From contig NZ_CVPE01000003.1 of the NCBI RefSeq assembly GCF_001049895.1, positions 62,001 to 126,000 of the forward strand: DNA of 64,000 nt. The letters are read 5' to 3'. The DNA is from Rubeoparvulum massiliense (GTDB lineage: Bacteria; Bacillota; Bacilli; Rubeoparvulales; Rubeoparvulaceae). The notes under the pieces are model-generated. The model did not search any database. It saw only the letters and a program-made list of their open reading frames with translations, and had not been told where the DNA came from. Both the position numbers and the translations under genes were made by a program. Shown here piece by piece: positions 30,005-40,025 of the stretch (positions are counted from its first letter, which is position 1; each line of letters begins with the position of its first letter).

Positions 30005-31357
30005 CTAATCCTCGTTCTTTTTTCGAGTAGGTCGAACGATAATACGACCTCCATCCACATGAATCACTTCTACCTGTTGATTAGCTGCAATAAACTCGCC
30101 TTCAGATACCACATCCACCCGTTCACCCTGAATTAGAATCACGCCAGCAGGTCGAAGTGGTGTGATGGTCACCCCCTCTTGATGGAGGAGATCATCTCTT
30201 CGCTTTGCAGAAACATAGCCTTCATCATTTTTCTGCTCATCTTGGAGAATAAAGCGATTCCACAGCTTACGCACCCCATAGATTCGAATAAGGACCAAAC
30301 TAGCAAAAATCGTGACAGCCATGGCAATTCCTAAATAGAGTAAGCCCTGTGCAGAACTTGCTGCAGCCAACACAATACTGATTAACAATGAAATGATTCC
30401 GAGTCCTCCAAAAATCCCGAAACCAGGAACAAAAATTTCAATGAGAAGAAGAATTACACCGATGATAAAGAGGATGATGGTTTCCATCCCTGCAAAGCCA
30501 GCTAGATAATGGCCAAAGAAGTAAAGTAACATGGAGACAGCACCGATTCCACCGGCAATGCCAAAGCCAGGAACCAATAGCTCTACAACAATCCCTAAGA
30601 TCCCTAATACTAATAAAATGGATGCAACAATTGGATTGGTAATCCAGTTAGCTAGTTGATCCGCAAAGGATGGGCGAATCTCTTCAATGCTAGCAACAGT
30701 GAAGTCTAGCCATGCTAAAACCTCATCAATACTCTGGGCTACCCCATCAGCATACCCTACCTCCTGGGCCATTCCTGGATTTAGTGTTAAGACCTCCCCT
30801 TGCTTACTAATCCCTGGAATCTCAACCTCTGGGTCTACCATGGCAGCTGCATAAATCGGATCACGATCATTCATTTCTGCTGCTGATGTCATCTTGGCCT
30901 TCCATGCAGCCATGACTTTTGCATCTGCCATATTCCCTGTTAGATAAATTGGTGTAGCTGCTCCCATGGTACTTCCAGGAGCCATTAACAAATGTGTAGC
31001 ATTAAGAGCTAGATAAGTCCCTGCAGAGAATGCCTCCCCCTTGATATATGCTGTAACGGGTACCTGAGAGGAACGGATCAATTCCCCAATTTGTCCTGCT
31101 ACATCTACACGACCTCCAGGTGTTGTAATCTCCATAATGATAGCATCTGCATTTGCTTCCTTCGCATCGGCAAAAGCGCGCTGTAAGTAGATGAGAAGCG
31201 CCCGTTCAATGGGCTGATTAAGCTCTACCACATAGACAAGCTGCTCTCCTCCCCTTTCCGCTTGAACCTCTGATGTTGGATACCCTAGGAGTAAAAAGCT
31301 TAATGCTAGGAGCAGGAAAATGGTCGTAAGACGGGTCATTCTTCTTTCCCCAATCAT
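30005..31357 (-). CDS. NfeD-family membrane serine protease (YqeZ-like)
   Basis: A 450-residue protein: signal peptide (residues 1-32), a ClpP-class serine-protease-like domain with PGGRVD (about residues 106-111) and the nucleophile region GEAFSAGTYLAL, four to five membrane helices (about 240-375), and a C-terminal NfeD OB-fold domain ending VIHVDGGRIIVRP. AAGGAGG lies 6-7 nt before the ATG at 31357. It is first in an operon with floA and probably acts with it at the membrane (family knowledge). No separate terminator is seen before floA. Confidence 0.93.
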   Translation of the reverse strand: MIGERRMTRLTTIFLLLALSFLLLGYPTSEVQAERGGEQLVYVVELNQPIERALLIYLQRAFADAKEANADAIIMEITTPGGRVDVAGQIGELIRSSQVPVTAYIKGEAFSAGTYLALNATHLLMAPGSTMGAATPIYLTGNMADAKVMAAWKAKMTSAAEMNDRDPIYAAAMVDPEVEIPGISKQGEVLTLNPGMAQEVGYADGVAQSIDEVLAWLDFTVASIEEIRPSFADQLANWITNPIVASILLVLGILGIVVELLVPGFGIAGGIGAVSMLLYFFGHYLAGFAGMETIILFIIGVILLLIEIFVPGFGIFGGLGIISLLISIVLAAASSAQGLLYLGIAMAVTIFASLVLIRIYGVRKLWNRFILQDEQKNDEGYVSAKRRDDLLHQEGVTITPLRPAGVILIQGERVDVVSEGEFIAANQQVEVIHVDGGRIIVRPTRKKNED

Positions 31358-31817
31358 ATGATACCTCCTTCCTTCCCATGATCGATGAAGAATAATTTCC
31401 CCATGTACTATTCTACGTATTAATAACCCAGCAGTTTCTTCGTTATTATACCAGATATTTACACATTGGATAAGGTAGATTCCAATTTCATAGCTGGTAA
31501 CAGGTAGGACTCCTTATGTCCCAATCCTCATCCACCAGGAACATCCGCCTTCTTTCTTACATCACCTCGCCTGATAGTTAAATTTTACTAATTTTCTTAC
31601 TTGTCTGAATTTATGGAGGGTTCTTCCAAAATATGTTGAAGTAATATACTGGAAATTCGGTGCTCTTTTTTATTACTGGATGAACGCAAAAAAGAGGCCA
31701 ATTAAAACCAAGAAGGAGGGATGTAACAAAAGCAGCAACTAGATAAGTCTGTTCCGATTTTTACCGTAGGCGTCTCACCAACTCTTGTCAAATTAAAATG
31801 GGAGGGGAAGAAGCGGA
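31358..31817. other. Intergenic region between divergent nfeD and protease genes
   Basis: About 460 nt with no gene that I can support. It must hold promoters for both neighbours. TATACT near 31644-31649 is a possible -10 for the plus-strand gene, but no good -35 is visible. AAGGAGGG occurs near 31713-31720, followed at once by ATG TAA, which is not a usable start. I looked for a cyclic-di-GMP riboswitch around 31684-31760 and found no convincing fold. Confidence 0.35.
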
Positions 31818-34800
31818 TTGAGAAAATCAAAATGGCAACGCTTGGTTTCAATGATGATGGCAATTCTCATGGTGATTTCGTTAGCACCCACTGTATATGC
31901 TACCTCATCCACATCTGCCAAAGCAGATGCTGTTTCATCATTACAATTGGCCACAGAAAAAATCGATGCAAAATTAGCCTCACAGTTTGATGATGAAAAG
32001 TATGTCACGTATCTCATTAAAATGGAAGAACAGACCGATACAACACGAGTGGCTCAACTGGCTAAGGAACGTGCACTCTCTAATAATGAGAGCGTTGCAC
32101 AGCAAAAGCTAACGGTTCGTTCAGCAGTAGTCAGCGCTTTACGCGAAACCTCTGAGCGTACACAGATCCAGTTGACTCACTATCTTGATAAAAAGCAAAA
32201 GGAAGGTGAAGTCAAGGAATACCGCAGCTTTTTTATTGTGAATGCCATGGCCATCACCAGTACAAAAGAAGTGATGGAGGAGATTGCAAATTTCGCTGAA
32301 GTTGCGAAGGTTCTTCCTAATGAAGAACGCTTCCTTGACCGATCTGAACCTGCAGCAGAGCTTGAAATTGCAGCCCAACCTGAAAACGACCCCATCGGCT
32401 GGAATCTCTATTCTGTTAATGCACCATCAGCATGGGCAATGGGAATCGATGGAACAGGTACTGTGGTTGCCAACTTGGACACTGGCGTGGATATCAATCA
32501 CCCCGCTGTTCAACGGATGTGGCGAGGCTACGATGCGAATGGGAATGTAGTGAACCCAGAGCTCAGCTGGTATGACGCCCACAGCCGTCGCGGTGGGTTA
32601 CCAACAGATACCGATGGCCACGGAACCCATACCATGGGAACCATGGTAGGAGCAGAGCCCGATGGCAGTAACCAAATCGGAGTTGCTCCTGGTGCAAAGT
32701 GGATCGCTGTACGTGTTTTTAATCCATCTACCACCGATGCCATCCTCCTCGATGGTGGCCAATGGATCATTGCGCCCCGAGATGCCCAAGGCAATCTCCA
32801 TCCAGAATTGGCTCCTGATGTGGTGAATAACTCTTGGGGTGGCGGTCCCGGTATGGATGAATGGTACCGTCCTATGGTACAAGCCTGGCGTGATGCTCAG
32901 ATCTTCCCAGAATTCTCCGCTGGAAACACCCGTGCTGGAAATCCTGGTGGTCCAGGGTCTGTCGCCAATCCTGCTAACTATCCTGAATCCTTCGCCACCG
33001 GAGCTACAGATATCAATAATAAATTGGCGAGCTTCTCCTTGCAAGGCCCTTCACCTTATGGTGAGTTAAAGCCAGAGGTAGTAGCTCCTGGGGTGGCTGT
33101 TCGATCCTCGATTCCAGGTGGAGGTTACGCGAACTATAATGGTACCTCCATGGCAGGACCTCATACAACAGCTCTAGCAGCTTTACTTCTTCAGGCCAAT
33201 CCTTCCTTAACGGTAGATGATCTTGAAGAGATTATTGTGAATACTGCCACACCACTGACCGATGCAAACTTCCCTGAAGCTCCCAACAATGGATATGGTC
33301 ATGGAATTATCAATGCAGAGGCAGCCGTTGGCTCTGTGGTTAGTGGATTAGGAGCTTTGAATGGTCGCGTACTTGTTGAAGGTGATGACTTAGAAGAACC
33401 TGTGTTAAACCATACTCCAGTCACCTTTGCTTTTGCAGGCATGGATATTCCGTTGATTGCTGAAGTATCAGATAATGTAGGCGTTGTAGATGTAGAAGCT
33501 TTTGCTCGCAACAAGAAAGATCGTCACTGGACCTATCTTCCCATGAATCGGACCAGTGGCGACTACCGCAATGGCACCTATGAAGGAAGCATTCCTGCGA
33601 GCCTTCTTTCTTCAGAGGGTGTGGAATATTATCTGCGTGTCAACGATTACGGAAATAATGGGTTCAAAACTGCCACCTACCAAATTGAGATCTCCAATGG
33701 TGTCACCCCAGGATATTTCCAAGACTTCGAGAATGATTTCTATGGCTTCTCTACAGGTGGTACCAATAGTACATGGGAATGGGGAGAACCCACTTCTGGA
33801 CCAGGTAGTGCATATTCTGGTGCCAAGGTAGTGGCAACCAACCTATCAGGTCCCTATAGTAGTGGTGCGAATGCTTACCTGCTCATGCCACCATTAGATT
33901 TAACAGGTGAATCACGAGCAGCCTTCTTAACCTTCCATCACTGGTATAATCTTGAGACCAACTACGATAAAGGCGCAGTCTATATTGCCAGTGCTAACAG
34001 TAATTACGAATTTGTAAAAATCAAAGAGTATACCGGACTAAGCGATGGATGGAAGAAGGAGTTTATCGACTTAACTCCCTATGTAGGACAACAAATCTTC
34101 ATTCTCTTTAATCAAACCTCTGATAATTCTGTAACCCGTGATGGCTGGTATATTGATGACATCGCCCTGATCGGTGCAGATGAAGAAGCACCAGCAGCAC
34201 CTACCAATTTACAAGCTACTGGAAATGAGTTAGGTAATGTACGACTCACCTGGAATGCATCCAATGACCAAGATGTGAAAGAGTATAAAGTATATCGTGG
34301 TGATCAATCTGGTGGCCCGTATACTGCCTTAGGAACAACTTCTAACACAAGCTATGAAGATACGACAATCACAGAAGATCAAACCTACTACTATGTAGTA
34401 ACAGCCATCGATTTCAGTCAGAATGAAAGTGCATACTCTGAGGAAGCCTCTGTAACCATCATCGCACCTACCGTCATCTTCTATGATAACTTCGAAGGTG
34501 AAGATGATAATGGTTGGGCCCATAGCGGAACTAAAGATAAGTGGGAGCGCGGTGTGCCAACATCTGGCCCGAACTCTGCCATCTCTGGTGCCAATGTATG
34601 GGCAACCAATTTAGCTGGTACCTATGATAGCAGTAGTGATTTCTCACTCTTTTCCCCTGTCATTGACTTAACCAACTATAACAACGCTGCGCTAACCTTC
34701 TTCCACTGGTATGAAATCGAAGGCACTCCCTCTAGCCAATGGGATAAGGGAATCCTCGAAGTAAAACGAGTCAATAGCGATGAATGGCAACGCCTTGCTA

Positions 34801-37214
34801 TCTATTCACATAGTACCGATGGAAGGGATTGGCGATTGGTTGGGCATGATCTTAATGCCTATGCTGGTGATTCCATCCAACTTCGCTTCCGCCTAACATC
34901 CGATGGTAGTGTGAATAAATTAGGCTGGTATATCGACGATGTAAAGATTACAAGCTATGCTGATGGGAATCCGCTGACAAAAGTAAAACGATTTGAGCCA
35001 GTAGAGCTCCCAGGTACACCTGACCTTAATAAGGGCAAAGAAGCTGAGCATTCTTTAGAATTTCAGCTCAATCGAACAATCGTAGCTCCTCAAGCTGAGC
35101 TCAACGCACTTCCCATCACAGATCCTGGGCTAGAAAGCTTACCTTCCCATGCAACAGTCACCGTCTTAGAATCAGGTCGTAGTGTGAAAACTGATCCTAG
35201 TAATGGTCGGTTCTCCATGGTTCATTCGGCTGGTGATTTTACCGTTCAAGCAGAAGCTTATGGGTACTACCCACAGACGAAGCCAATTACCATCCAAGAT
35301 AATAGTACAAGTACGGTAAACTTCTTCCTACAACCCATTCCAAAGGGATTAGTGGAAGGAACTGTCGTTGATGAACGCTCTGGTCAACCCATTGCAAATG
35401 CTCGTTTAACCTTGCTGGAAGATGCAAGAATCGCACCTGTAACTACAGATGATGAGGGCCGCTTCCAATTAGAAGCACTAGAAGGAGCATATACCTTATC
35501 CATCTATGCCTCTGAATATAGTGCGAAACAAGTAACCGTTGAGATTATTGGTAATGAGACGATTCAATTACAGGTCGCCTTGAAGCCCTTTATCGGATAC
35601 CCTGGTGAAATCAAATATGATGATGGCACTGCAGAAAATGCTCGCGCCTTCTACGAAGCAGGCAATGGATGGGCTGTTCGCATGAGTCCAGAAGAAGGCA
35701 AGCAAGTCCAAGTGGCTGGTGCACTCATCCGCTTCTGGGATACAACCTGGCCAACGCCTGGTGGTACTGCCTTCCAAGTAGCCATTTTTGATAGCACGGG
35801 TGCAGGTGGTGCTCCTGGAAAGATGCTTGCCGGACCATTTGCTGCCACAGCAAAACGTGATGGCACCTGGACCCATGTTGATCTAGGTGAGCATACCATC
35901 ATGACCTCTGGTGATTTCTATATCGCCTATATCCAGACACAGCCTCATCCCAATGCACCTGGATTAGGCACCGATGAAAATGGTCCGAATGCAGGTCGTT
36001 CTTACCAATTGGTTGATGGAGCATGGAGTCCTTCACCAGCAGATGAAGGAAACTACATGATCCGTGCCATCGTTAATTATGAAGTGGGTGCTCCCATCAT
36101 TACCTCACCAGTAAATGATGCACACACCAATCAACAGCTAATTACCGTTGAAGGTACTTCGCCTGCTGATGGTGCCACCATTCAACTCTATAATGGAGAA
36201 GAGATAGTAGGAACAGGATTGATTGAGAACGGTCAATTCGCTGTTGAGACGACACTCCATGATGGCGAGAACATCCTCACTGCAGAGGTGATGGTGAATG
36301 GTAAGGTCACAGACCGCTCACAACCCATTACAGTTACCTTGGATCAAGCTGCACCAGAGCTAACTGTGAGCTCACCTGCTGACCAACAGAAGGTCAATAG
36401 TGAAGTGATAAGGGTAGAAGGTCAAGTGATTGATCCGCATTTTACTGCGCTCCTTGTCAATGAAGAGGCAGCAGAAGTGAATGAGGATGGCACCTTCTCT
36501 CATCGTCTCATGGTGAATGAAGGAGAATTTACAATCACAGTGAAAGCACTGGACCGTGCAGGTAATGAAACCGTAATGACACGAACCATTTTCGTTGATT
36601 TAGTTGGTCCAGCCATCAATAACCTTCAGCCTGCCACCGATCAGCACTTAATGGATGGGGATCTCCTCACCGTCTCCTTCGATGGTGAAGAAGGCTTAGA
36701 TGCATCCTTCACCATTGAGTTGGATATGAATCTAAATATAGATCTAGCTAACAATGGTTCTACTATGACAGAGGTTGAAGCTGGACATTATGAAGGAACC
36801 TGGGTCGTTCCTGCAGGTCTTCAATTAAATGGCGCTCTCATCGTTGTCCGCGTTCGAGATCAAGCAGGCAATAAAGCAGAAGCTACCGCTGAAGGACGCC
36901 TCTTCGTTGAAGAAGGGAATGAGCCTGGAGAGCCTGGCGATCAAGTAGGTGAGCCACCTATCGCCATGATTAAAGCTCCACCTACAGCAAGAGTAAATAA
37001 GACTGTTGTGTTGGATGCTTCAGATTCCAAAGCAATTGGTGATGACCCAGTAATCACTGAGTATACATGGAATTTGGGTGATGGAAGTAATACTGTTACA
37101 GGCAAACTCATCCGTCATCGGTATACCAAGGCTGGTACCTACACCGTGACCTTGACTGTGACCGATAGCAATGGACTCACGTCTACGACAACCCATACCA
37201 TTACAATTCAATAG
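31818..37214 (+). CDS. Giant secreted subtilase, bacillopeptidase F-like
   Basis: A 1798-residue secreted serine protease. Parts in order: signal peptide (about 1-28, ending PTVYA), an I9-type propeptide (about 50-150), and the S8 catalytic domain with Asp221 in LDTGVD, His268 in GHGTH, oxyanion Asn370 in SAGNT and Ser444 in NGTSMAGP. Next come two MAM/jelly-roll-like repeats (about 631-786 and 888-1045), each with WEWGEPTSGP- or WERGVPTSGP-like phrases, separated by a fibronectin III domain. Then follow two carboxypeptidase-regulatory-like domains (about 1111-1255), a YDDGTAENA domain (about 1258-1421), Ig-like repeats (about 1423-1708) and a C-terminal PKD domain (about 1713-1798). No LPXTG or SLH anchor is seen. 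Start: TTG after GGGAGGGG. It faces opposite to most neighbours and is probably a free or surface-held scavenging protease. Confidence 0.93.
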   Translation: MRKSKWQRLVSMMMAILMVISLAPTVYATSSTSAKADAVSSLQLATEKIDAKLASQFDDEKYVTYLIKMEEQTDTTRVAQLAKERALSNNESVAQQKLTVRSAVVSALRETSERTQIQLTHYLDKKQKEGEVKEYRSFFIVNAMAITSTKEVMEEIANFAEVAKVLPNEERFLDRSEPAAELEIAAQPENDPIGWNLYSVNAPSAWAMGIDGTGTVVANLDTGVDINHPAVQRMWRGYDANGNVVNPELSWYDAHSRRGGLPTDTDGHGTHTMGTMVGAEPDGSNQIGVAPGAKWIAVRVFNPSTTDAILLDGGQWIIAPRDAQGNLHPELAPDVVNNSWGGGPGMDEWYRPMVQAWRDAQIFPEFSAGNTRAGNPGGPGSVANPANYPESFATGATDINNKLASFSLQGPSPYGELKPEVVAPGVAVRSSIPGGGYANYNGTSMAGPHTTALAALLLQANPSLTVDDLEEIIVNTATPLTDANFPEAPNNGYGHGIINAEAAVGSVVSGLGALNGRVLVEGDDLEEPVLNHTPVTFAFAGMDIPLIAEVSDNVGVVDVEAFARNKKDRHWTYLPMNRTSGDYRNGTYEGSIPASLLSSEGVEYYLRVNDYGNNGFKTATYQIEISNGVTPGYFQDFENDFYGFSTGGTNSTWEWGEPTSGPGSAYSGAKVVATNLSGPYSSGANAYLLMPPLDLTGESRAAFLTFHHWYNLETNYDKGAVYIASANSNYEFVKIKEYTGLSDGWKKEFIDLTPYVGQQIFILFNQTSDNSVTRDGWYIDDIALIGADEEAPAAPTNLQATGNELGNVRLTWNASNDQDVKEYKVYRGDQSGGPYTALGTTSNTSYEDTTITEDQTYYYVVTAIDFSQNESAYSEEASVTIIAPTVIFYDNFEGEDDNGWAHSGTKDKWERGVPTSGPNSAISGANVWATNLAGTYDSSSDFSLFSPVIDLTNYNNAALTFFHWYEIEGTPSSQWDKGILEVKRVNSDEWQRLAIYSHSTDGRDWRLVGHDLNAYAGDSIQLRFRLTSDGSVNKLGWYIDDVKITSYADGNPLTKVKRFEPVELPGTPDLNKGKEAEHSLEFQLNRTIVAPQAELNALPITDPGLESLPSHATVTVLESGRSVKTDPSNGRFSMVHSAGDFTVQAEAYGYYPQTKPITIQDNSTSTVNFFLQPIPKGLVEGTVVDERSGQPIANARLTLLEDARIAPVTTDDEGRFQLEALEGAYTLSIYASEYSAKQVTVEIIGNETIQLQVALKPFIGYPGEIKYDDGTAENARAFYEAGNGWAVRMSPEEGKQVQVAGALIRFWDTTWPTPGGTAFQVAIFDSTGAGGAPGKMLAGPFAATAKRDGTWTHVDLGEHTIMTSGDFYIAYIQTQPHPNAPGLGTDENGPNAGRSYQLVDGAWSPSPADEGNYMIRAIVNYEVGAPIITSPVNDAHTNQQLITVEGTSPADGATIQLYNGEEIVGTGLIENGQFAVETTLHDGENILTAEVMVNGKVTDRSQPITVTLDQAAPELTVSSPADQQKVNSEVIRVEGQVIDPHFTALLVNEEAAEVNEDGTFSHRLMVNEGEFTITVKALDRAGNETVMTRTIFVDLVGPAINNLQPATDQHLMDGDLLTVSFDGEEGLDASFTIELDMNLNIDLANNGSTMTEVEAGHYEGTWVVPAGLQLNGALIVVRVRDQAGNKAEATAEGRLFVEEGNEPGEPGDQVGEPPIAMIKAPPTARVNKTVVLDASDSKAIGDDPVITEYTWNLGDGSNTVTGKLIRHRYTKAGTYTVTLTVTDSNGLTSTTTHTITIQ

Positions 37215-37227
37215 TCTTAAGAAAGGC

Positions 37228-37256
37228 AAAGAGACGACCCAGTGGGTCGTCTCTTT
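37228..37256. terminator. Bidirectional terminator, protease / yqeY
   Basis: Perfect 13-base stem (37228-37240 with 37244-37256). Its arms begin and end with AAA/TTT, giving T runs in both directions. It serves the convergent protease and yqeY genes. Confidence 0.9.
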
Positions 37257-37262
37257 TACGTT

Positions 37263-37706
37263 TTATTGTAAGTATTCCTGAACTAGGCGATTAATAAGTG
37301 TACCATCTGCACGTCCTTTTACCTTTGGCATAATGGCACCCATTACCTTACCCATCTCTTTTTTGGAGGTGGCACCAACTGAAGCGATGGTAGCTTGTAT
37401 CAGTTGGCGTAATTCTTCCTCATCCATTTGTTTGGGAAGATACTTCTCAATAATCCGCATCTCTTCGTTAATTTGTTCAACCAGGTCATCTCGACCTGCT
37501 TTTTCATACTCTTGGAGGGAGTCACGCCGTAATTTCATTTCATGAACCACGATAGCTAGTGCTTCATCGTCTGTTAATGGACGTTTCCGCTGAATCTCAT
37601 CATACTTCAGCGCGGAACGAATCATACGAATCACAGATAGGCTAGTTTTATCCTTCGCCTTCATTGCTTCCTTCATATCTGTTGATAATTGTTCCTGTAA
37701 ATCCAT
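37263..37706 (-). CDS. yqeY: GatB/YqeY domain protein
   Basis: A 147-residue all-helical protein of the YqeY family, related to the tRNA-binding C-terminal domain of GatB; cellular role not settled. Typical phrases are MKAKDKTSLSVIRMIRSALK (about residues 14-33), the QINEEMRIIEKYLPKQMDEEE stretch split across residues 73-95, and GKVMGAIMPKVKGRADG near the end. It starts 11 nt after rpsU and is transcribed with it, as in other Firmicutes. Confidence 0.93.
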   Translation of the reverse strand: MDLQEQLSTDMKEAMKAKDKTSLSVIRMIRSALKYDEIQRKRPLTDDEALAIVVHEMKLRRDSLQEYEKAGRDDLVEQINEEMRIIEKYLPKQMDEEELRQLIQATIASVGATSKKEMGKVMGAIMPKVKGRADGTLINRLVQEYLQ

Positions 37707-37717
37707 GAAATGCCCTC

Positions 37718-37891
37718 CTAATACTTGCGTTTCCGTGCTGCTTCAGATTTTTTCTTGCGTTTTACACTAGGCTTTTCATAGTGACTACGCTTTCTTACTT
37801 CTTGAATAATTCCATCTTTGGAAGTGGAACGTTTAAAACGACGAAGAGCACTCTCTAAGGATTCATTTTTCCGCACTTTTACTTCAGCCAC
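37718..37891 (-). CDS. rpsU: 30S ribosomal protein S21
   Basis: A 57-residue basic protein beginning (GTG)[19 protein letters not shown] and ending with a Lys/Arg-rich tail ([14 protein letters not shown]). This is S21, which binds near the 16S 3' end and helps mRNA selection. GGAGGGAGG lies upstream of the GTG at 37891. It is followed at once by yqeY, the standard order in Bacilli. Confidence 0.97.
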   Translation of the reverse strand: MAEVKVRKNESLESALRRFKRSTSKDGIIQEVRKRSHYEKPSVKRKKKSEAARKRKY

Positions 37892-37990
37892 TTGATTTCC
37901 CTCCCTCCGAACAAACCAGTACGTCCCTTTTGCTCAACAATACGCAAAAAGGTTCATCATTCATTTTATCCAATGTAGTTTTTGAGGTCA

Positions 37991-38021
37991 ACAACAATAA
38001 TACAATTGTATGAAATTGTTG
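37991..38021 (-). terminator. Possible hairpin downstream of the HIT gene
   Basis: Nested inverted repeat: CAACAAT...ATTGTTG surrounds ATACAATTGTAT, AT-rich, just after the HIT stop codon. There is no clean T run, so termination is uncertain. It lies between the HIT gene and rpsU. Confidence 0.35.
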
Positions 38022-38029
38022 CCCCTTTT

Positions 38030-38374
38030 TTACTCAGGGAAGGCTTCAATCTTGCCTCCGCCAAGCATATGATAGTGAAGATGAAATACTTCTTGGCCAC
38101 CACCCTTATCACAATTAGCAATGAGACGGAAGCCATTCTGTAAGCCTAGCTCTTGCTGAAGCTGAAGAACTACCTTGTGAATGTGAGCAATTAATGGCAA
38201 ATCCTCTTCTTGTACATGAGCCAGCGTAGGAATATGCTTCTTTGGAATAATAAGGACATGGACGGGAGCCTTGGGAGATATATCATGAAAAGCTACGACC
38301 TGGTCATCCTCATAGATAATCTTAGCTGGAATCTCATGATTCACGATGCGGCAAAAAATACAGTTCTCTACCAT
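38030..38374 (-). CDS. HIT-family nucleotide hydrolase (HinT-like)
   Basis: A 114-residue histidine-triad protein. The N-terminal zinc-type motif CIFCRIVNHEIP and the catalytic HLHYH (consensus HxHxH) near residues 97-101 place it in the HinT branch. This branch hydrolyses purine nucleoside phosphoramidates and aminoacyl-AMP in the cytosol. The gene stands between rpsU and the oppositely oriented murF, with its start about 120 nt from the murF start, so the two are divergent. Confidence 0.92.
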   Translation of the reverse strand: MVENCIFCRIVNHEIPAKIIYEDDQVVAFHDISPKAPVHVLIIPKKHIPTLAHVQEEDLPLIAHIHKVVLQLQQELGLQNGFRLIANCDKGGGQEVFHLHYHMLGGGKIEAFPE

Positions 38375-38493
38375 GGTATCTTTGCCTCCCTTCTACCTGT
38401 TCTGCTTATTCATTATAGCATGCAAAGTAGAGATGAAAAAGTGCCACAGCTGTTGTACAATAAGGGTTACATATTAGCAAAGGGGTTAAGACC

Positions 38494-39885
38494 ATGTTAC
38501 AACTTGAATGGCTTCAACAAGCCTTAGCAGCAACCATGAATCTCCATGTGCTTCAAGCAGGAACGAATAAAGAATGGAATGGTGTTCAATTTGACTCCCG
38601 CCTTGTGGAACCAGGTAATCTGTTTATTCCCTTGACGAGCGGTACCCGTGATGGTCATGTATTTATTCCTAATGCCCTCCAAAATGGTGCTCATGCCATC
38701 ATTCTCTCCGATTCCACCTATCTTCAAACCATCCCACCCTCTTGCACTGTCTTTCTCATTGACGATACAGAGAAGGCACTGCAAGCCTTAGCAGCTGCTT
38801 ATCGCCAGCTCCTATCTACTCGTATCATCGCCGTTACAGGTAGCAATGGTAAAACAACTACGAAGGATATGACTGCCCACCTTCTCCGCTCCTGCTTTAA
38901 AACCTACTCTACATATAAAAATCTTAATAATCATCTCGGCGTTCCCTTAAGCTTACTCCAAATTGCTGAGGATGATGAGATGGCTGTGATCGAGATGGGG
39001 ATGAATCATGCAGGAGAGCTTGATTTTCTCGGCCAACTTGTTCAACCCAACTACAGCATCATCACCAATGTCAATGATGCCCATATTGAATTTTTTGGAA
39101 CACGGGAGAAAATCGCCGAAGCAAAAGCTGAACTGATTACCCATACTGATCCAAAGGGCTGCTTACTGTTGAATGGTGATGATCCTTTGGTTCGCGCCAT
39201 GAGCTCCCGCTATGCAGGTCAAGTATATCTCTACGGTATTTCCTCCGATGATACGGATATTCAGGCAACAGCTATTCATGCTGATGCAGATGGGACCCAC
39301 TTTCAGGTTCGAATTGGCGAACAGATCTCATTCCCCTGCCAGATCCCGCTCTATGGGAAGCATAATGTATCCAATCTCTTGCCAGGGCTCTTACTCGCTC
39401 ATCTTCTCGGCGCCTCCATCGAGGCACTACAAGAGCAAGCACGAACACTACAGATCTCTGGCATGCGCTTCGAGCGAATCATCGGGAAAAATGAAGCATT
39501 ACTGATCAATGATGCTTATAATGCGAGCCCTACATCGATGCGTGCGGCCATCGACACCTTTGCCTCCATTCTTCCTGAGAAGAAAAAGGTGCTGGTGATT
39601 GGCGATATGTTCGAGCTTGGAGAAGACAGCGCCCAACTCCATGCTGGGCTGGGTGATTATGTAAACAGCTATGCTTCCCAATTATCCTGCGTCTTTACCC
39701 TGGGAGAATCGATGGAGCATTTTCATCACCATTATGAAGGAAGGAAGCAACACTGCACCACACACCAGGAGCTTGCAGAAGCCCTCCAGCCCTATCTCCT
39801 ACCGAACTATGCCCTGCTCTTTAAGGCATCGCGGGGGATGACGCTAGAAAAGGTAATTGAAGCCTTGCTCCCTGTCAAAGCTTGA
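38494..39885 (+). CDS. murF: UDP-MurNAc-tripeptide:D-alanyl-D-alanine ligase
   Basis: A 463-residue Mur ligase adding D-Ala-D-Ala to the UDP-MurNAc-tripeptide, the last cytosolic step of peptidoglycan precursor synthesis. The N-terminal substrate domain has GVQFDSRLVEPGNLFI; the ATP-binding core has VTGSNGKTTTKDM (about residues 113-125), IEMGMNHAGE and ITNVNDAH; the C-terminal domain has INDAYNASPTSM. AAAGGGG lies 8 nt before the ATG. It is on the plus strand and convergent with ddl, whose product supplies its dipeptide substrate; in many Bacilli the two are in one operon. Confidence 0.95.
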   Translation: MLQLEWLQQALAATMNLHVLQAGTNKEWNGVQFDSRLVEPGNLFIPLTSGTRDGHVFIPNALQNGAHAIILSDSTYLQTIPPSCTVFLIDDTEKALQALAAAYRQLLSTRIIAVTGSNGKTTTKDMTAHLLRSCFKTYSTYKNLNNHLGVPLSLLQIAEDDEMAVIEMGMNHAGELDFLGQLVQPNYSIITNVNDAHIEFFGTREKIAEAKAELITHTDPKGCLLLNGDDPLVRAMSSRYAGQVYLYGISSDDTDIQATAIHADADGTHFQVRIGEQISFPCQIPLYGKHNVSNLLPGLLLAHLLGASIEALQEQARTLQISGMRFERIIGKNEALLINDAYNASPTSMRAAIDTFASILPEKKKVLVIGDMFELGEDSAQLHAGLGDYVNSYASQLSCVFTLGESMEHFHHHYEGRKQHCTTHQELAEALQPYLLPNYALLFKASRGMTLEKVIEALLPVKA

Positions 39886-39941
39886 TGCAATGATCAAGCT
39901 TGATGCTAAATGCTAAAATGTCGCTGCGTATCGTATCATGA

Positions 39942-39996
39942 AAGAAGGGGTTGTTCCATCAGTCGGTTCTCCTGACTTTTGGAACAGCCCCTTCTT
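39942..39996. terminator. Hairpin between convergent murF and ddl
   Basis: A 16-base stem (39942-39957 with 39981-39996, one non-Watson-Crick pair) with a 23-nt loop. Short T stretches only. It probably ends both convergent transcripts. Confidence 0.55.
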
Positions 39997-40025
39997 GATC
40001 ATCGCTCTGAGATCAACGATGGCAA

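Noticed and set aside
31713-31726. Start-stop element (AAGGAGGG ATG TAA) before the protease gene
   Set aside because: The ATG is one base from the Shine-Dalgarno, too close for initiation.
31684-31760. Cyclic-di-GMP riboswitch before the protease gene
   Set aside because: ACGCAAAA occurs, but the second conserved helix and the GACGCAAAGC-like part are not found.
31733-31990. Open frame of 85 codons overlapping the protease start (reads QQLDKSVPIFTVGVS...)
   Set aside because: It has no start codon before the protease gene begins, follows a stop codon directly, and the overlapping frame has a clear signal peptide.
31818-37214. Protease as S-layer or cell-wall-anchored protein
   Set aside because: No SLH, LPXTG or GW modules; the C-terminus is a PKD domain.
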